A DNA stretch of 64,000 bases, taken from the NCBI GenBank assembly GCA_963820415.1, contig CAWFZT010000006.1, positions 496,001-560,000 on the forward strand. Reading direction: 5' to 3'. The notes beneath the pieces are model-generated. The model was not told the DNA's origin, did not search any database, and saw only the letters and a program-made list of their open reading frames with translations. The stretch is from CAWFZT01 sp963820415 (lineage in GTDB: Bacteria; Chloroflexota; Anaerolineae; Anaerolineales; Anaerolineaceae). The position numbers were made by a program, and so were the translations under genes. Of this stretch, positions 61,901 to 64,000 are shown one piece after another; the stretch's first letter is position 1; each line of letters starts with the position of its first letter.

Positions 61901-62770
61901 ATGATCAAGACTTTTTCCTTCAATTCTGCCGGAGAATTTCTAGCCCATGCCCAGGCAGCCCTGGAAGCCGACGAAGCCACCCACAGCCTCATCCTGGGAG
62001 TTTGCCTGCGCCTCAGGGACCAACTTGCCCAGGCGAACAGCCAGGTTTGCCTGAAAACGATAGAAGATGAGGGCGGCCTGGCACTAGCCGCCATGCTGAC
62101 CCCGCCGCACAACCTGTCCATTTCCGGCCGTTCGGCCGACCTGGATTGCAGCCTGGGACTTCTGGTGAGCGAGCTGGCCGGCGAAGGGTGGACGATCCCG
62201 GGCGTTCTGGCGCCCTCCCCAATTGCCCGCACGTTCGCCGAAAAATGGGCCAAAAAGTCGCCAGGCGGCTTCCAGCTCACCGGGCAGTTGAACCTGCTTG
62301 AACTGCGCCAGGTGCCGCGCCCGCGCCCACCCGTCCCCATCAGGCAGTCACGCTTAAGGCTGGCCGGCGAGCAAGACCTGGCGCTAATCGCCCGGTGGTT
62401 TTATGGGTTTACCCTCGAAATCTTCAAATCGGCCGACGAAGCTGAGATGCGCCAGATGGCAGAGCAGCGCCTCCGGGATAAGGACGTTTTCGTGTGGGAA
62501 GACGGAGGGCAGGTGGTCTCGATGGCGATGAAAAATCGCCCAACCCGGCGCAGTATCTGCGTCAGCCATGTATACACCCCACCCGAGCTGCGTGGCAAAG
62601 GCTATGCGACTGCCTGTGTGGCGGAATTGAGCCGCCAGCTTTTACAGAGTGGGTGGGAGTTTTGCACCCTCTTCGTGGACGTGGCCAACCTGCCGGCTTG
62701 CCGGGCCTATCAGAAAATCGGTTACAGCCTGGTTTCCGAATACGAAGAATATCGATTTCCACCGTTGTAG
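61901..62770 (+). CDS. GNAT-family N-acetyltransferase
   Basis: A 289-residue protein with an N-terminal alpha/beta domain (about 1-140) and a C-terminal GNAT domain (about 155-289), where the acetyl-CoA-binding PPELRGKGYATACVAELSRQ (Q/R-x-x-G-x-G/A) and VDVANLPACRAYQKIGYSLV are typical. It transfers an acetyl group from acetyl-CoA to an unknown amine. ATG 61901 follows AAAAGG; in-frame starts upstream to 61730 read through the structured element and look spurious. Confidence 0.82.
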   Translation: MIKTFSFNSAGEFLAHAQAALEADEATHSLILGVCLRLRDQLAQANSQVCLKTIEDEGGLALAAMLTPPHNLSISGRSADLDCSLGLLVSELAGEGWTIPGVLAPSPIARTFAEKWAKKSPGGFQLTGQLNLLELRQVPRPRPPVPIRQSRLRLAGEQDLALIARWFYGFTLEIFKSADEAEMRQMAEQRLRDKDVFVWEDGGQVVSMAMKNRPTRRSICVSHVYTPPELRGKGYATACVAELSRQLLQSGWEFCTLFVDVANLPACRAYQKIGYSLVSEYEEYRFPPL

Positions 62771-62817
62771 CCAGGGGAGCTTGAAGTGCAACTGCAAGCC
62801 ACCCTAAGCGAGATCCT

Positions 62818-63867
62818 TTAGCTGACGATCATGGGCGTGCCATTCCCCTTTTGTTCGCGCGTCCCGGGCTGCCATACTGGGTTAGACCAGCGAAAGACCC
62901 ATAAGGCGTCTTCCATGCGCATATTGACGCAGCCATGGCTCATCGGCACCCCAAAATTGTTGTGCCAGTAGGTGCCGTGGGTGGCGTTGCCGCTCACATG
63001 GAAATAGCAACACCAGGGCACGCCCAGCAGCTCGTAGGCTGCCACGTCGGAGGTGATGTTGCCATTGCCCATGTGCTGGGTAGGCATTTTTGAGGTAATT
63101 CGCCAGGGACCAACCGGTGTATTCCAGGGAATTTGCCCATCCGGAACGGCCCGGTTGAGTCCGCTTGAGATTTTAGTTTGCAACATGATCTGGCCGCCTT
63201 CATAAGCGGTCAGTGTCTGGTGCAAGAGCGACACCTCGATACGCTTGTTCTCTGCCGGAACGTCCGGCGAAATTGGGGTCAGTTCCTCATCCGGGATCAA
63301 GCGTAAATAATTCGCTGGAGCGGCATACATACGCCCATCCCAGGGCTCTTTCAACTGGTACCACGGGGAACCATCCGGGCCTTCCGCCACATCGACCACC
63401 CAATGCACCGATTGGTAATACAGCGGGTAGTTTGGCTCCCAGACGCCGTTGCCCTTATCCATCATCGGATTCACGATCGGCACGGTCACTTCCGCCAACT
63501 GCCCCCCCGTACGGATGGAAGACGCCACGCCATTATAGCGGTAACTGACGTACTGGAGATGCTGGCTGTGGAGATAACCGCCCCACACCCGAAACCAGAC
63601 CGGATTCCAGGTGGGGCCTTTGTCGGAAATCACCTGGTAATACAGGTTGACCAGCTCGTCCCGGTAATGCTGGTAAAGAATTCGACTTTGGTCCCAGGGC
63701 TGGCTGTATATACTCACCGAAGCGATAGCTACTCGCGCCAGGGAAGCATTGGCTGCGGTGATGACCAATCCTGGAGGAGACTGAGTAAACGGTTGAAGCG
63801 CCAGCCCACCCAGGCTGGCCCCGCCGAGCTTGAGGAATTCCCGCCGCGTGATGCGAATACTCTTCAT
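62818..63867 (-). CDS. Tat-exported L,D-transpeptidase (YkuD domain)
   Basis: A 349-residue exported enzyme. The N-terminus RITRREFLKLGGASLGGLAL is a twin-arginine (Tat) signal. The C-terminal YkuD domain (about 215-349) holds the catalytic HGTYWHNNFGVPMSHGCVNM, with the nucleophile Cys313. It links or modifies cell-wall peptides or attaches proteins. Between is a region (about 45-210) with SH3-like layout. ATG 63865-63867 is chosen since an in-frame start at 63900 adds ten residues before the signal. Chloroflexota often code such enzymes though many are monoderm with thin walls. Confidence 0.88.
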   Translation of the reverse strand: MKSIRITRREFLKLGGASLGGLALQPFTQSPPGLVITAANASLARVAIASVSIYSQPWDQSRILYQHYRDELVNLYYQVISDKGPTWNPVWFRVWGGYLHSQHLQYVSYRYNGVASSIRTGGQLAEVTVPIVNPMMDKGNGVWEPNYPLYYQSVHWVVDVAEGPDGSPWYQLKEPWDGRMYAAPANYLRLIPDEELTPISPDVPAENKRIEVSLLHQTLTAYEGGQIMLQTKISSGLNRAVPDGQIPWNTPVGPWRITSKMPTQHMGNGNITSDVAAYELLGVPWCCYFHVSGNATHGTYWHNNFGVPMSHGCVNMRMEDALWVFRWSNPVWQPGTREQKGNGTPMIVS

Positions 63868-63900
63868 ACGAGTATTATACCAAAACCATCCACCGGCCAA

Positions 63901-64000
63901 TCACCAGACCGGTTCCAGTATGAACTTTTAGGCTAGATATTTCATCTCCTTTCCCAAGACTAACCCTGCCCGGCGCCCAACGAGTAATATAATGTGAGTT
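63901..64000. other. Window end without gene
   Basis: About 100 bases before the window edge. I see no gene or structure that I would call. Confidence 0.5.

Noticed and set aside
1..64000. CRISPR arrays, tRNA, rRNA genes
   Set aside because: No evenly spaced direct repeats of 24-40 bases were seen, and no cloverleaf or rRNA core sequence. The GGTTCGA hits in the repeat copies are not part of a tRNA.

Overview
The window looks like a chromosomal segment of a bacterium of the Chloroflexota, most likely the Anaerolineae. I infer this from gene content: an archaeal-style upper mevalonate gene set, an arginine deiminase, a DUF3417-type glucan phosphorylase, a MalT/LuxR giant regulator, and a TusE/DsrE/DUF1641/SQR sulfur operon. 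No rRNA or tRNA gene was found to confirm it.

Region 1 (1-5260): a membrane protein, then HMG-CoA reductase, HMG-CoA synthase, thiolase and a DUF35 Zn-ribbon/OB protein. In archaea the last three form one channelling complex that makes HMG-CoA; the reductase then makes mevalonate.

Region 2 (5171-20940) is the most unusual part. The 3' end of the DUF35 gene, its stop codon and its terminator recur five more times downstream (about 7617, 8914, 16580, 18692, 20336). Between the copies lie unrelated cargo units: (a) a degenerate integron with a wrecked IntI gene, an attI-like core and two cassettes with attC sites (ICMT-family methyltransferase, alpha/beta hydrolase); (b) an MBL-fold hydrolase; (c) a 7.6-kb unit with a decaying Weimberg pentonate pathway, a VapBC-like toxin-antitoxin pair, remnants of an MFS transporter and an alcohol dehydrogenase, and a nitroreductase; (d) an AT-rich unknown membrane protein and a GIY-YIG protein; (e) a DUF2971 protein and an unknown protein. 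In three copies the terminator T-run merges into a promoter-like TTGnnn/TATAAT pair. This looks like repeated accretion of foreign DNA at the 3' end of one protein gene. MazEF follows directly.

Region 3 (21600-31000): assorted housekeeping and catabolic genes: a UroD-like protein, VOC protein, gamma-resorcylate-decarboxylase-like amidohydrolase, cold-shock protein plus RRM protein, MGMT-like protein, lipoprotein, nitronate monooxygenase, frameshifted Fpg, and arginine deiminase.

Region 4 (31200-42670): one long sugar operon, PRC-barrel protein, glucan phosphorylase, acetate kinase, phosphoketolase, transaldolase, HAD phosphatase, 6-phosphogluconate dehydrogenase, G6P dehydrogenase. Together they could run glycogen through the oxidative pentose phosphate route into a phosphoketolase shunt that yields acetate and ATP.

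Region 5 (42700-54860): an APH-like kinase, a MalT-like LuxR regulator and a run of serine hydrolases, including two adjacent paralogues, a CocE-type hydrolase and a frameshifted beta-lactamase-fold esterase; then a frameshifted SGNH hydrolase and a TMEM175-type channel.

Region 6 (55000-64000): an asparagine-synthase-like protein, a minus-strand sulfur-transfer operon headed by a PocR-type regulator and divergent from a TauE-family exporter, a structured repeat element with two UUCG hairpins, a GNAT enzyme and a Tat-exported L,D-transpeptidase.

At least seven genes carry single-base lesions, so either pseudogenisation or assembly error should be kept in mind throughout.
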